This document shows, in pieces, positions 1 to 7,404 of a stretch of 48,512 nt of DNA. The notes beneath the pieces were generated by a model. It worked only from the letters and a program-made list of their open reading frames with translations, searched no databases and had not been told where the DNA came from. This DNA is from Muribaculaceae bacterium (lineage in GTDB: Bacteria > Bacteroidota > Bacteroidia > Bacteroidales > Muribaculaceae). Within the stretch, counting starts at the first letter, position 1. Each line of letters begins with the position of its first letter. Location: the NCBI GenBank assembly GCA_029061925.1, contig JAIDRE010000147.1:1-48512 (forward strand), given 5' to 3'. The translations under genes and the position numbers were made by a program.

Positions 1-374
1 GTCCCGGGACCGAGTGGGGCGAAGCTGCCGGATGTCCGCGCTTCTTTGAGTCGGTAGCTGAGATTGGTGACCTGCCATTCCTCGCCAAGAACCCCAAAGT
101 CAAGAAAGGCCTCATCGCATCGGGCGACATATTTGTAAGCCGTCCTGAGGATATCACTCGCATCAAAGCTCTTTTCCCCGAAGTTATGGCGGTTGACATG
201 GAGTCGGCAGCGATTGCTCAAGTGTGTCATATCAAGGAAGTTCCCTACTTCTGCATCCGCGTCATCAGCGATACTCCCGGGGGTGACGATAACATCGCTC
301 AATATGAAAACTTCTGGAGCGATGCGCCACGCGAAACCTTTGAAATTCTCCGAGAAATTCTTCAAACAATCTGA
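1..374 (+). CDS. pfs: 5'-methylthioadenosine/S-adenosylhomocysteine nucleosidase, 5'-truncated by window edge
   Basis: The reading frame is open from base 3 and its start lies outside the window. Pfs/MTAN hydrolyses SAH to adenine and S-ribosylhomocysteine, and MTA to methylthioribose, in the cytoplasm. Visible family marks are an ASGDIFV segment, the VDMESAAIAQVC segment whose Glu binds the ribose, and VISD, whose Asp is the general acid that protonates adenine. The TGA stop is 3 bases before the luxS ATG, so the two genes are co-transcribed and catalyse consecutive steps (SAH to SRH to homocysteine plus DPD). Only the last ~124 residues are present, roughly half of a normal ~230-residue enzyme. 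Confidence 0.93.
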   Translation, partial: PGTEWGEAAGCPRFFESVAEIGDLPFLAKNPKVKKGLIASGDIFVSRPEDITRIKALFPEVMAVDMESAAIAQVCHIKEVPYFCIRVISDTPGGDDNIAQYENFWSDAPRETFEILREILQTI

Positions 375-377
375 CAA

Positions 378-860
378 ATGGAAAAGATTGCAAGCTTTAC
401 CATAGACCATCGCAAACTCGACCGTGGTATTTTTGTATCGCGCAAAGATGCAACACCCAAAGGCGACGTTTTGACTACGTTTGACATCCGTATGAAGTTG
501 CCAAACCGTGAGCCGGCGTTGCGTCCCGAAGTCATTCACACAATCGAACACCTTGCCGCAACCTACCTCCGCAACCGTCCCGATTGGAAAGACCGCATTA
601 TCTATTGGGGGCCGATGGGCTGTTTGACAGGCAATTACCTCATCCTTGCCGGTGATTACAAATCGGCAGACATTGTCAACCTTATGCGCGACATGATGAA
701 GTTCATTGCCGACTTTCAAGGCGACATTCCGGGTGCAACCGATGTTGAATGTGGCAACTATAAGCTCAACAATCTCGAAGGTGCACGTCACGAAGCCAAA
801 GTTTTTCTTGACGAAGTGTTGACTAATCCCTCAAAACAAAATCTTGAATATCCGGCGTAA
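378..860 (+). CDS. luxS: S-ribosylhomocysteine lyase LuxS
   Basis: LuxS cleaves S-ribosylhomocysteine to homocysteine and 4,5-dihydroxypentane-2,3-dione, the precursor of AI-2. The 160 residues are the full family length. The metal site is visible as H54 and H58 in HTIEHL together with C125 in DVECGNY. E57 is the catalytic base and C82 in GPMGCLTG is the catalytic cysteine. It directly follows pfs with a 3-base gap and precedes the AlbA_2-domain gene by 11 bases, so all three probably share a transcript. No LuxP/Lsr-type AI-2 receptor or importer is seen here, so the sequence supports methyl-cycle detoxification and AI-2 production but says nothing about AI-2 sensing. Confidence 0.96.
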   Translation: MEKIASFTIDHRKLDRGIFVSRKDATPKGDVLTTFDIRMKLPNREPALRPEVIHTIEHLAATYLRNRPDWKDRIIYWGPMGCLTGNYLILAGDYKSADIVNLMRDMMKFIADFQGDIPGATDVECGNYKLNNLEGARHEAKVFLDEVLTNPSKQNLEYPA

Positions 861-871
861 ACAAGCTGAAA

Positions 872-1552
872 GTGAAAGATATAAAAGCGATAAAAGGCAA
901 ATTCTACATTCGCAAACTCATTGATGAGGGCGAGCACGAGCATCAAGATTTCAAATATGCAATCTCCGATGCGCGCAAAATTGCCCGCTCCATATCGGCG
1001 TTTGCCAACAACGATGGCGGACGACTCCTTATCGGCGTGAAAGATAACGGTAGCGTTGTCGGTGTCCCCAACGAGGAGGACATCTACATGATCGAGCATG
1101 CCGCATCGTCTTATTGCAATCCTCCGCAAGAGGTTGAAATTACAGCTTTTGTTGCTGAAGGCGGAGCCATTGTTTTGCGTGCCACAATAAACCGTGCTGC
1201 TCGTCGTCCCGTTTACTGTCTCGAAGAAAAGAACCGACGGGTTGCCTATTATCGTGTCAAAGACGAGAATATCGTTGCTCATCCGCTCATGGTTGAGGCT
1301 TGGGAACTTGCCTCGGGCGATGAACAACAGCCGTGGGGAACACTCACCGAAGAAGACCTTTCGCTGTTGCGCCATCTACGCGAAAACGAGATTTCGACCC
1401 TTGAGAAATATATGATTTCTAATCATCGGTCAAAACAGTCGGCACGCCAAACCGTCGTGAGACTGCTCGCAATGGGCATCATCAAGATGGAACATCATCC
1501 CGACGGATTCTATATCAAGCACGTTGACAACGAACCCGACGACCAAACCTAA
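872..1552 (+). CDS. AlbA_2 (Schlafen-type) domain, putative ATP-/nucleic-acid-binding protein
   Basis: 226 residues. Residues ~15-125 match the AlbA_2/Schlafen divergent AAA_4 fold: an acidic start (EHEHQDFK), then SISAFANNDGG and LLIGVKDNGSVVG. The C-terminal ~65 residues are helical with a basic stretch (SNHRSKQSARQTVVRLLAMGII) and look like a winged helix. The start used is GTG at 872, 11 bases after luxS. No ATG lies at the right distance, so the start is moderately certain. Proteins of this family are usually annotated as ATP-binding or helix-turn-helix regulators, and the substrate is unknown. Position after pfs-luxS suggests co-expression rather than shared function. Confidence 0.75.
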   Translation: MKDIKAIKGKFYIRKLIDEGEHEHQDFKYAISDARKIARSISAFANNDGGRLLIGVKDNGSVVGVPNEEDIYMIEHAASSYCNPPQEVEITAFVAEGGAIVLRATINRAARRPVYCLEEKNRRVAYYRVKDENIVAHPLMVEAWELASGDEQQPWGTLTEEDLSLLRHLRENEISTLEKYMISNHRSKQSARQTVVRLLAMGIIKMEHHPDGFYIKHVDNEPDDQT

Positions 1553-1564
1553 CACACTTGTATC

Positions 1565-2365
1565 ATGGCAATTATCAAGATAGATTCGTTATCGACTCCG
1601 GGCATCGAGATGTTTGTTTCATTGACCGAGGCTCAACTGCGCAATCGGCTCGATCGCGAGAATTCTATTTTTATCGCCGAGAGTCCCAAAGTTATAAAGG
1701 TAGCTTTGCAGTCGGGATATAAGCCGGTTGCACTCCTTTGTGAAGAACGGCACATCGAGGGTGATGCCGCCGACATCATAGCCGCCGCTCCCGACATGGA
1801 TGTTTTCACCGGCAGTCGCGAATTACTCGCCCAACTGACCGGCTACACCCTCACTCGTGGTGTGCTTTGTGCCATGAAACGCCCCGAACTACCATCAGTT
1901 GAAGATGTTTGTAAAAATGCCAGACGAATTGTCGTGATTGATTCAGTCGTTGACACAACCAATATTGGCGCAATATTCCGTTCGGCAGCCGCCTTAGGCA
2001 TTGACGGAGTGCTACTTACCCGTCAATCGTGCGATCCTCTTAACCGCCGTGCTGTTAGAGTCTCGATGGGTTCGGTCTTTCTCGTGCCATGGACATGGAT
2101 TGACGGTCAAATCACCCCGACACTCAACAAACTCGGCTTTAAAACAGTAGCTATGGCGTTGACCGACAAATCAATATCGCTCGACGACCCTCAACTGAAA
2201 GAGATACCCCGACTTGCCATAATTATGGGCACCGAGGGTGACGGACTCGCTAAATCAACGATCAACGATGCCGACTTCACCGTTCGCATTCCGATGAGCC
2301 ATAACGTTGACTCGCTGAACGTTGCAGCCGCTGCAGCCGTTGCGTTTTGGGAACTTTGTAAATAA
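1565..2365 (+). CDS. TrmH/SpoU-family RNA 2'-O-methyltransferase
   Basis: 266 residues of a SPOUT methyltransferase that would transfer a methyl group from SAM to a ribose 2'-OH in rRNA or tRNA. Residues 1-110 form the N-terminal SpoU substrate-binding domain. The catalytic domain has the three SpoU motifs: TNIGAIFRSAAALG (motif 1, with the conserved Asn and Arg), MGTEGDGL (motif 2) and IPMSHNVDSLNVAAAAA (motif 3, the trefoil-knot SAM site). The gene starts 12 bases after the AlbA_2-domain gene. The RNA target cannot be told from sequence; TrmH, RlmB or TsnR-type are all possible. Confidence 0.9.
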   Translation: MAIIKIDSLSTPGIEMFVSLTEAQLRNRLDRENSIFIAESPKVIKVALQSGYKPVALLCEERHIEGDAADIIAAAPDMDVFTGSRELLAQLTGYTLTRGVLCAMKRPELPSVEDVCKNARRIVVIDSVVDTTNIGAIFRSAAALGIDGVLLTRQSCDPLNRRAVRVSMGSVFLVPWTWIDGQITPTLNKLGFKTVAMALTDKSISLDDPQLKEIPRLAIIMGTEGDGLAKSTINDADFTVRIPMSHNVDSLNVAAAAAVAFWELCK

Positions 2366-2383
2366 TCCACTAAATTTTATATT

Positions 2384-3247
2384 ATGAAATCTAAAATCAT
2401 CATCACACTCCTCGCATTCTTTTGCGCATCATCAGCATTTGCCTCACTTCCTCCACGTGGCACACTCGTAACCGACACAATTCATAGCAAAATACTCGGA
2501 ACCGACCGTGAAGTCTCAATTTATCTCCCCGGCAACTTCAAGAGCGGCGACCATTTCCCGGTGCTTTACCTGCTCCACGGAATGTATGCCAACCATGCAT
2601 CTTGGTTTAAAGAAACCCAGGGCAAAGGTCCGATCGACCGACTCATCACCTCGGGCGAAGCCGTTCCGATGTTAATCGTTAGCCCCAACGCCGGCGGATA
2701 TGATGCCGACAAAGAGCAAAACGGCTATTTCAACATGCCCGGCTGGCAATATGAAGACTTCTTTTTCAATGAGTTAATCCCCTACATCGAACAAAAATAT
2801 AACTGCGGCGGCTCTAAAAATCAGCGTGCAATAGCCGGACTTTCAATGGGTGGCGGTGGCGCAACAGCATTGGCACAACATCACCCCGAAATGTTCTCAT
2901 CGTCATACGCCATGAGCGCACTGATGGCTCTTCCCGAAGGTCGTGAAATACCCGCTGATCCCAACAACAAAGTCGGCAAACTTTTCCGTGCTGTCGAGCA
3001 AAACGACTGTGTGAACTACGTCAAAAATGCCGATGACGCTACTCGTGATGCACTCCGCACCGTCAACTGGTTTGTAGATTGCGGCGACGACGACTTCCTC
3101 CTTGACGTCAACATTGATTACATCCGCGCCATGAAAGCGGCAAAAATCCCCGTTCAATTCCGCGTCCGCGAAGGCGACCACTCCCACGAATACTGGCACA
3201 CCGCCCTCTACTACGCCCTCCCCTTCGCCTCACGAAGCTTCAAGTAA
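2384..3247 (+). CDS. Secreted esterase D-type alpha/beta hydrolase
   Basis: 287 residues with an N-terminal signal peptide (residues 1-20, ending AFA). It belongs to the Esterase (PF00756) family, which includes feruloyl/acetyl esterases and S-formylglutathione hydrolase. Seen are an oxyanion-loop segment YLLHGM (62-67), the nucleophile elbow GLSMGG with S154, a likely acid in DCGDDD (232-237) and a likely catalytic His at 266 or 268 (GDHSHEYW). It probably removes ester decorations from polysaccharides outside the cytoplasm. The last codons (LPFASRSFK-stop) are repeated in degenerate form at 4294-4326, beyond the RhuM-Fic gene, which suggests that gene inserted at this 3' end. Confidence 0.88.
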   Translation: MKSKIIITLLAFFCASSAFASLPPRGTLVTDTIHSKILGTDREVSIYLPGNFKSGDHFPVLYLLHGMYANHASWFKETQGKGPIDRLITSGEAVPMLIVSPNAGGYDADKEQNGYFNMPGWQYEDFFFNELIPYIEQKYNCGGSKNQRAIAGLSMGGGGATALAQHHPEMFSSSYAMSALMALPEGREIPADPNNKVGKLFRAVEQNDCVNYVKNADDATRDALRTVNWFVDCGDDDFLLDVNIDYIRAMKAAKIPVQFRVREGDHSHEYWHTALYYALPFASRSFK

Positions 3248-3248
3248 A
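3216..3248 (+). repeat. 3'-end direct repeat, left copy (esterase 3' end)
   Basis: Thirty-three bases covering the last esterase codons and stop match 4294-4326 at 28 of 33 positions, by eye. Both copies can be read as LPFASR(S/Y)FK-stop. Confidence 0.8.
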
Positions 3249-3266
3249 ATCTATAATATCTTTGAT

Positions 3267-4271
3267 ATGAACGACATTGTTCCCTCCAATAGCATTGTCA
3301 TTTATCAGACAAATGATGGCGAAACAAGTATTGATGTAAAATTTAAAGATGAAACAGTGTGGCTTTCACAGGCTCAAATGGCAGAGTTGTTCCAAAAAGA
3401 TAGAACTGTCATTGGACGTCACATAAATAACATTTTTAAGGAGGGAGAACTTGATGAGTCCTTGGTATGTGCAAAATTTGCACATACCAAGGACTATGGT
3501 CGTAGAGAGGGATTTACGCAGAAAACAGAAACCACTCTTTATAACCTTGATGTTATTATCTCTGTCGGCTATAGAGTCAAGTCAAAGCGCGGTACTCAAT
3601 TCCGTATCTGGGCAAATAAGATCTTGAAACAATATCTATTACAAGGCTACGCTATTAATGAGCGCATCGCTACACAAAAATACGATGAACTAAGCAAGCT
3701 GGTAAAGGTTTTAGGTCGAACTATTCAGAATCAGGAAAAGATTACCGAAGATAGCCGTTCGTTGCTTGATGTCGTGGTAGATTATACCTACGCTCTCGAC
3801 ACTCTCGACCGTTATGACTACCACGAGCTGAAGATTGAAGACACCACCGGCAAAGAATCGTTTCATGCCACATACGAGAATGCGATGCAGGTTATACGCG
3901 AATTGCATAAAAAATTTGGTGGAAGCTCCCTCTTTGGGAATGAGAAAGACGACTCCTTCAAAAGCTCCATTGGTCAGATATATCAAACCTTTGGAGGCAT
4001 TGAGCTTTATCCATCTGTTGAGGAGAAAGCAGCGATGTTGCTGTATCTCGTTACAAAGAATCACTCATTCAGCGACGGCAACAAACGAATTGCAGCAACA
4101 CTATTTCTTTGGTTTCTCAACGGCAATGGGATTCTCTACAATGAAGATGGCTCCAAGCGTATTGCCGATAACACCCTTGTCGCCCTAACCCTGATGATAG
4201 CCGAAAGCCAAACCGAAGAAAAAGATACGATGGTAAAAGTCATCGTCAACCTTATCAACAAGAATAACTAA
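3267..4271 (+). CDS. RhuM-family N-terminal domain fused to Fic/Doc domain
   Basis: 334 residues. The N-terminal part matches the virulence RhuM family: SIDVKFKDETVWLSQ, a helix-turn-helix-like segment at 31-62, VCAKFAHT and YNLDVIISVGYRVKS. The C-terminal part is a Fic/Doc domain with the motif HSFSDGNKR (266-274; catalytic H266, Asp at 270, Gly-Asn-Lys-Arg anion hole) and a Doc-like tail (LTLMIAES). Fic enzymes transfer AMP or phosphate to protein hydroxyls; the target here is unknown. No separate antitoxin gene adjoins it. A 39-base palindrome lies inside the gene. The 5' half reads AT-richer than its neighbours and a second esterase 3' end follows the gene, both consistent with lateral insertion. 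A TATCTTTG box ends 2 bases before the ATG, so any transcript from it would be leaderless. Confidence 0.9.
   Translation: MNDIVPSNSIVIYQTNDGETSIDVKFKDETVWLSQAQMAELFQKDRTVIGRHINNIFKEGELDESLVCAKFAHTKDYGRREGFTQKTETTLYNLDVIISVGYRVKSKRGTQFRIWANKILKQYLLQGYAINERIATQKYDELSKLVKVLGRTIQNQEKITEDSRSLLDVVVDYTYALDTLDRYDYHELKIEDTTGKESFHATYENAMQVIRELHKKFGGSSLFGNEKDDSFKSSIGQIYQTFGGIELYPSVEEKAAMLLYLVTKNHSFSDGNKRIAATLFLWFLNGNGILYNEDGSKRIADNTLVALTLMIAESQTEEKDTMVKVIVNLINKNN
3457..3495. repeat. 39-base near-perfect palindrome inside the RhuM-Fic gene
   Basis: Two perfectly complementary 19-base arms (3457-3475 and 3477-3495) flank a single A. The codons give residues ~64-76 including VCAKFAHT. The core TGTGCAAA/TTTGCACA is partly forced by the Cys-Ala-Lys-Phe-Ala-His codons, but the outer arms are not. 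Confidence 0.9.
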
Positions 4272-4293
4272 AACTCGGAATGTCGGCAAACCT

Positions 4294-4326
4294 CCCTCCC
4301 CTTCGCGTCCCGCTACTTCAAGTAAA
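4294..4326 (+). pseudogene. Degenerate duplicate of the esterase 3' end
   Basis: Reads ...LPFASRYFK-stop in the same frame relation as the esterase terminus LPFASRSFK-stop, with 5 mismatches in 33 bases. Weaker similarity (AATATC, CTTT) continues after both stops. No upstream esterase sequence remains. It marks the right edge of the putative RhuM-Fic insertion. Confidence 0.7.
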
Positions 4327-4340
4327 GAATATCGCTTTAC

Positions 4341-4856
4341 TCATTCATTTTTAATCCTTTCGGTCAACGTTTTAGCAAATAAATCGGGGTCGGAAGGATT
4401 AAAAAATATTGGGTAAACACTTTTGATATACGACCTTTTAAAGAATACGAGAACCCCGACTTGCGGTATGATATCGCCACCACCTTGACCAAAAGCAACC
4501 GGAAAAACAAAAGATTTCATATTGGCTGTCACATTATCTTTATCAAAATCTACAACCATTACTTTCTCTATACAATCAATCGGATATGTCTTGGCTCGAC
4601 GACCCCACACCTTTACCTCAATAGTATTATCCTTTATATAGATAAAACTCTTATTTCTGATATTATAGGTTTGATATTCAAATAGTAGAGGTAGCAGTAA
4701 CAGAATTATGCCACAGAGAATTAGAGCTATATGACCATGCGAAAGCCATACTAAAATGAATCCAAATACACTTCCCATCACCCAGCAATATAATCGCTGG
4801 TAAGGAGTATCCATAAAATTAGACTTAAACTCAATTATGTTATTTGAATTGTCCAT
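4341..4856 (-). CDS. Small membrane protein, two TM segments plus PH-like domain
   Basis: 171 residues. After a short cytoplasmic start come two closely spaced hydrophobic segments (about residues 22-38 and 43-60), then a predicted all-beta soluble part (YIKDNTIEVKVWGRRAKTYPIDCIEKVMVV) that resembles bacterial PH-domain-like membrane proteins. No catalytic motif is seen. The 10746 gene has the same plan. It lies 26 bases downstream of the sugar-transferase gene and may be read from the DUF349-sugar transferase transcript. Function unknown. Confidence 0.7.
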   Translation of the reverse strand: MDNSNNIIEFKSNFMDTPYQRLYCWVMGSVFGFILVWLSHGHIALILCGIILLLLPLLFEYQTYNIRNKSFIYIKDNTIEVKVWGRRAKTYPIDCIEKVMVVDFDKDNVTANMKSFVFPVAFGQGGGDIIPQVGVLVFFKRSYIKSVYPIFFNPSDPDLFAKTLTERIKNE

Positions 4857-4882
4857 AACACATTAATAAATTAAGTTACCAA

Positions 4883-5470
4883 CTATCGGTTTAAAGCTAT
4901 GACCCAAACTGTTTTTATCAGGATTTTAAGGTCAAGCAGGAATGAGGAATTTTTGATATATTGCAGGTCATAATCGAGTCGTCCTGCTCTTTTTGTCATT
5001 GTATCGGTCGGACCACGAAATCCGCTGACTTGAGCGAGACCGGTCATGCCGGGGCGGAGATATCGGCGTTCCTGAAAATTTGAAAACTCGTTTTCAAAAA
5101 TTGATTCCTGTGACAAAATGTGGGGTCGCGGACCGACTAATGACATTTCGCCTTTTATCACATTGACAAGCTGGGGTAATTCATCAATAGCGAAACGTCT
5201 GAGAAATCGTCCGACAAACGTCACTCGTGGGTCACCTGGATATGTTAACTCGTCACCACTACCAAGATACATTGTGCGCAGCTTCAGGCATTCAAAGCGT
5301 TGCCCGAGACACCCGACCCTTTGTTGACGAAATATAGCCCCACCGGGCGACGTCACACCAACAGCTACACAACTGATTAGAATTAGAGGAAGAAACATTA
5401 AAAGAATGGCAGACGACCCAACAACATCAAACATCCGCTTGCCGCGATAGCCTGCCATTTTATTTGCCAT
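4883..5470 (-). CDS. Monotopic sugar-phosphate transferase (bacterial sugar transferase family)
   Basis: 195 residues, the short WbaP/WcaJ-C-terminal type (PF02397). It transfers a sugar-1-phosphate from a nucleotide sugar to undecaprenyl phosphate at the inner membrane, starting a glycan. Seen are one N-terminal re-entrant or TM helix (about residues 17-37), KLRTM, DELPQLVNVIKGEMSLVGPRP (the catalytic Asp-Glu pair is in DELPQL) and the RPGMTGLAQVSG signature. No glycosyltransferase cluster surrounds it, which is unusual because initiating transferases often sit in capsule or O-antigen loci. It follows the DUF349 gene by 25 bases and is probably co-transcribed. Confidence 0.93.
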   Translation of the reverse strand: MANKMAGYRGKRMFDVVGSSAILLMFLPLILISCVAVGVTSPGGAIFRQQRVGCLGQRFECLKLRTMYLGSGDELTYPGDPRVTFVGRFLRRFAIDELPQLVNVIKGEMSLVGPRPHILSQESIFENEFSNFQERRYLRPGMTGLAQVSGFRGPTDTMTKRAGRLDYDLQYIKNSSFLLDLKILIKTVWVIALNR

Positions 5471-5495
5471 AGCGATAATCGTTAGCTATTGATTA

Positions 5496-7286
5496 TCAAT
5501 CTAAATTCTCGTCAACGATTTTGATTTTTTGTTTAAGTGATTCAAGTTCCTCTTTGATGCGAGCGATGCGTCGTTCCATCTCTTTCATCATTGAGTCACC
5601 CGATTTTGACTTAGAAGTGAAGAATCCCATATTGTTTTCAAACGTTGAGAGTTCGCCGGTTTTCTTTTCGTAAGCTCGAACGAGTTTTTCTCGTTCAGAA
5701 AGCATACGCGAACTATTACCCTTCATTGAAGAAACGTTTGATTCAAAACGTGACATTGACTCGCGTTGCTGGCGAATATCAAATTTCTCGTAAAGCTGGT
5801 CTATGAGACCGTGATATGTATCGTTAATCTTGGTCTTATCGCGCATTGGAACGTGACCAATTGATTGCCAACGAGATATAGCATCTTTAACCGCAGCGAT
5901 CGCAGTGTCGCGGGGAGTTTCATCAGTGATTTCACGGAGCGAGGCGATAATAGCTTTCTTTGCCTTTAGATTGGCTGTTTCAACGCCTCGAACTTCTTGA
6001 TTGGCAGCCTTACGTTTCTCAAAGAATGCCTCACAAGCAGCAGTGAAACGTTTCCAAATCTGATCACTGACACGTTTATGGACTGTGCCTATTGTCTTCC
6101 ACTCTTTTTGAAGTTCAATCAACTTTTCAGCTGTTGCTTTCCAGTCGGTACTGTCTTTCAAAGCCTCAGCCTTTTCACAGAGTGCAGTTTTACGGGCAAG
6201 ATTTTCGTCGAGTTCGTTACGATAGGTCGAATAAAACTCTGATTTCTTGGCAAAGAACGCATCACACGCAGTGCGGAAGCGATCAAAAATCGCCTTGTTG
6301 ACTTTACGGGTACAGAATCCGATTGTCTTCCATTTTGCCTGAGCATCGAGCAATCGACGGGTTGCGTTATCCCATGCCGAAGCTGACTTCAAAGACTCGG
6401 CATCAATACCTTCAACGAGCTCACAAAGTTCAGTTTTTGCTTTTTCGTTTTCCTGTTCTTTTTGTTTGCGCTCTTCAAAAAACGCCTGATATTTTTTATT
6501 AACTACTGATGACGCCTCGCGGAAACGGTTCCAGATTGATTCACGGAATTCCTTGTCAACAGGTCCGATTTCACGCCATTTTTCATGAAGGTCTTGCAAC
6601 TTTTTGAATGCCCCCACAATGTCATCTGCATTGCAGAGTAATTCAGCCTCGTAGCAAAGTGCTTCCTTGGCTTCAAGATTTTTCTTGAAGTCGTAGTCGC
6701 GAAGATCTTTATTGATTTTCAGCTGGTCATAGAAACGTTCGACGGTTTCCTGATAGCTTTTCCAAGTTTCAGAAACAGCAGTTGCCGGAACCTCTCCAAT
6801 GGTTTTGAACTCTTGTTGAAGCTCACGGAAACGCGGAAACTCTCGATTGATATTGTCTGTGTCGTCACACATCGCAGCAATCTCATCGATAATAGCTTTC
6901 TTGCGGGCGAGATTTTCGTTTTGAAGTGTCTCGACACGGCGTGCCTGCTCCGCTTTTTTCTCACGGATTGTGTTCAAAAGCTCTTTCAAACGTTCTTCGG
7001 CTGTATCTTCGGGAGCGACAAATTGAGCATCCTTATTCGCCTCATCCTGTTCAAATTCAGCTTTCAAGGCTTCAACCTCGTTGTGGCGAGCCGAATAATA
7101 CGCTTGTTTCAAGCGTGTTACCTCATCGCGAGAAATATCATCAGACTCCCTCAGCGACAATTCGGCAAGTAAAACGAGGATTTCTTCCTTTGATTTTCGC
7201 GATGTCGAACCGGTATTGTTCTCAACATCGGTATTAACGCCTTCAGCCATGTTTTCAGGCTCGGGCAACTGAGGGTTTGTGTCCAT
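5496..7286 (-). CDS. DUF349-repeat protein
   Basis: 596 residues, highly charged and almost wholly helical. It contains at least five DUF349 repeats of ~70 residues, each with a W..IG.V / (I)W.RFR.A...F..K pattern (for example KWREIGPVDKEFRESIWNRF and KWKTIGFCTRKVNKAIFDRF), and ends in a coiled coil (MEMERRIARIKEELESLKQKI). The N-terminal 30 residues are acidic and low in complexity. There is no signal peptide, so it is cytoplasmic. DUF349 proteins are widespread in Bacteroidota, but their molecular role is not established. A clear promoter lies just upstream at 7328-7359. Confidence 0.9.
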   Translation of the reverse strand: MDTNPQLPEPENMAEGVNTDVENNTGSTSRKSKEEILVLLAELSLRESDDISRDEVTRLKQAYYSARHNEVEALKAEFEQDEANKDAQFVAPEDTAEERLKELLNTIREKKAEQARRVETLQNENLARKKAIIDEIAAMCDDTDNINREFPRFRELQQEFKTIGEVPATAVSETWKSYQETVERFYDQLKINKDLRDYDFKKNLEAKEALCYEAELLCNADDIVGAFKKLQDLHEKWREIGPVDKEFRESIWNRFREASSVVNKKYQAFFEERKQKEQENEKAKTELCELVEGIDAESLKSASAWDNATRRLLDAQAKWKTIGFCTRKVNKAIFDRFRTACDAFFAKKSEFYSTYRNELDENLARKTALCEKAEALKDSTDWKATAEKLIELQKEWKTIGTVHKRVSDQIWKRFTAACEAFFEKRKAANQEVRGVETANLKAKKAIIASLREITDETPRDTAIAAVKDAISRWQSIGHVPMRDKTKINDTYHGLIDQLYEKFDIRQQRESMSRFESNVSSMKGNSSRMLSEREKLVRAYEKKTGELSTFENNMGFFTSKSKSGDSMMKEMERRIARIKEELESLKQKIKIVDENLD

Positions 7287-7327
7287 ATCAGTGATAATGA
7301 TAATGTTAGAGGTAAATATTTAGGCAT

Positions 7328-7359
7328 CAAATATATGCAAAATAAATCGACGATGCAAA
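7328..7359 (-). promoter_or_regulatory. Bacteroidota promoter for the DUF349 gene
   Basis: On the minus strand, TTTG (7356-7359), 20 bases, TATATTTG (7328-7335), fitting the -33/-7 consensus. It leaves a leader of about 35 bases. Confidence 0.7.
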
Positions 7360-7404
7360 TTTAATCGGTAAAAACCGACATTTTCGGGTGATTCAGAAGC
7401 GTTT

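Noticed and set aside
788-1375. 195-residue minus-strand open frame over luxS and the AlbA_2-domain gene
   Set aside because: It is an antisense shadow with low-complexity, Phe/Val-rich composition and no motif.
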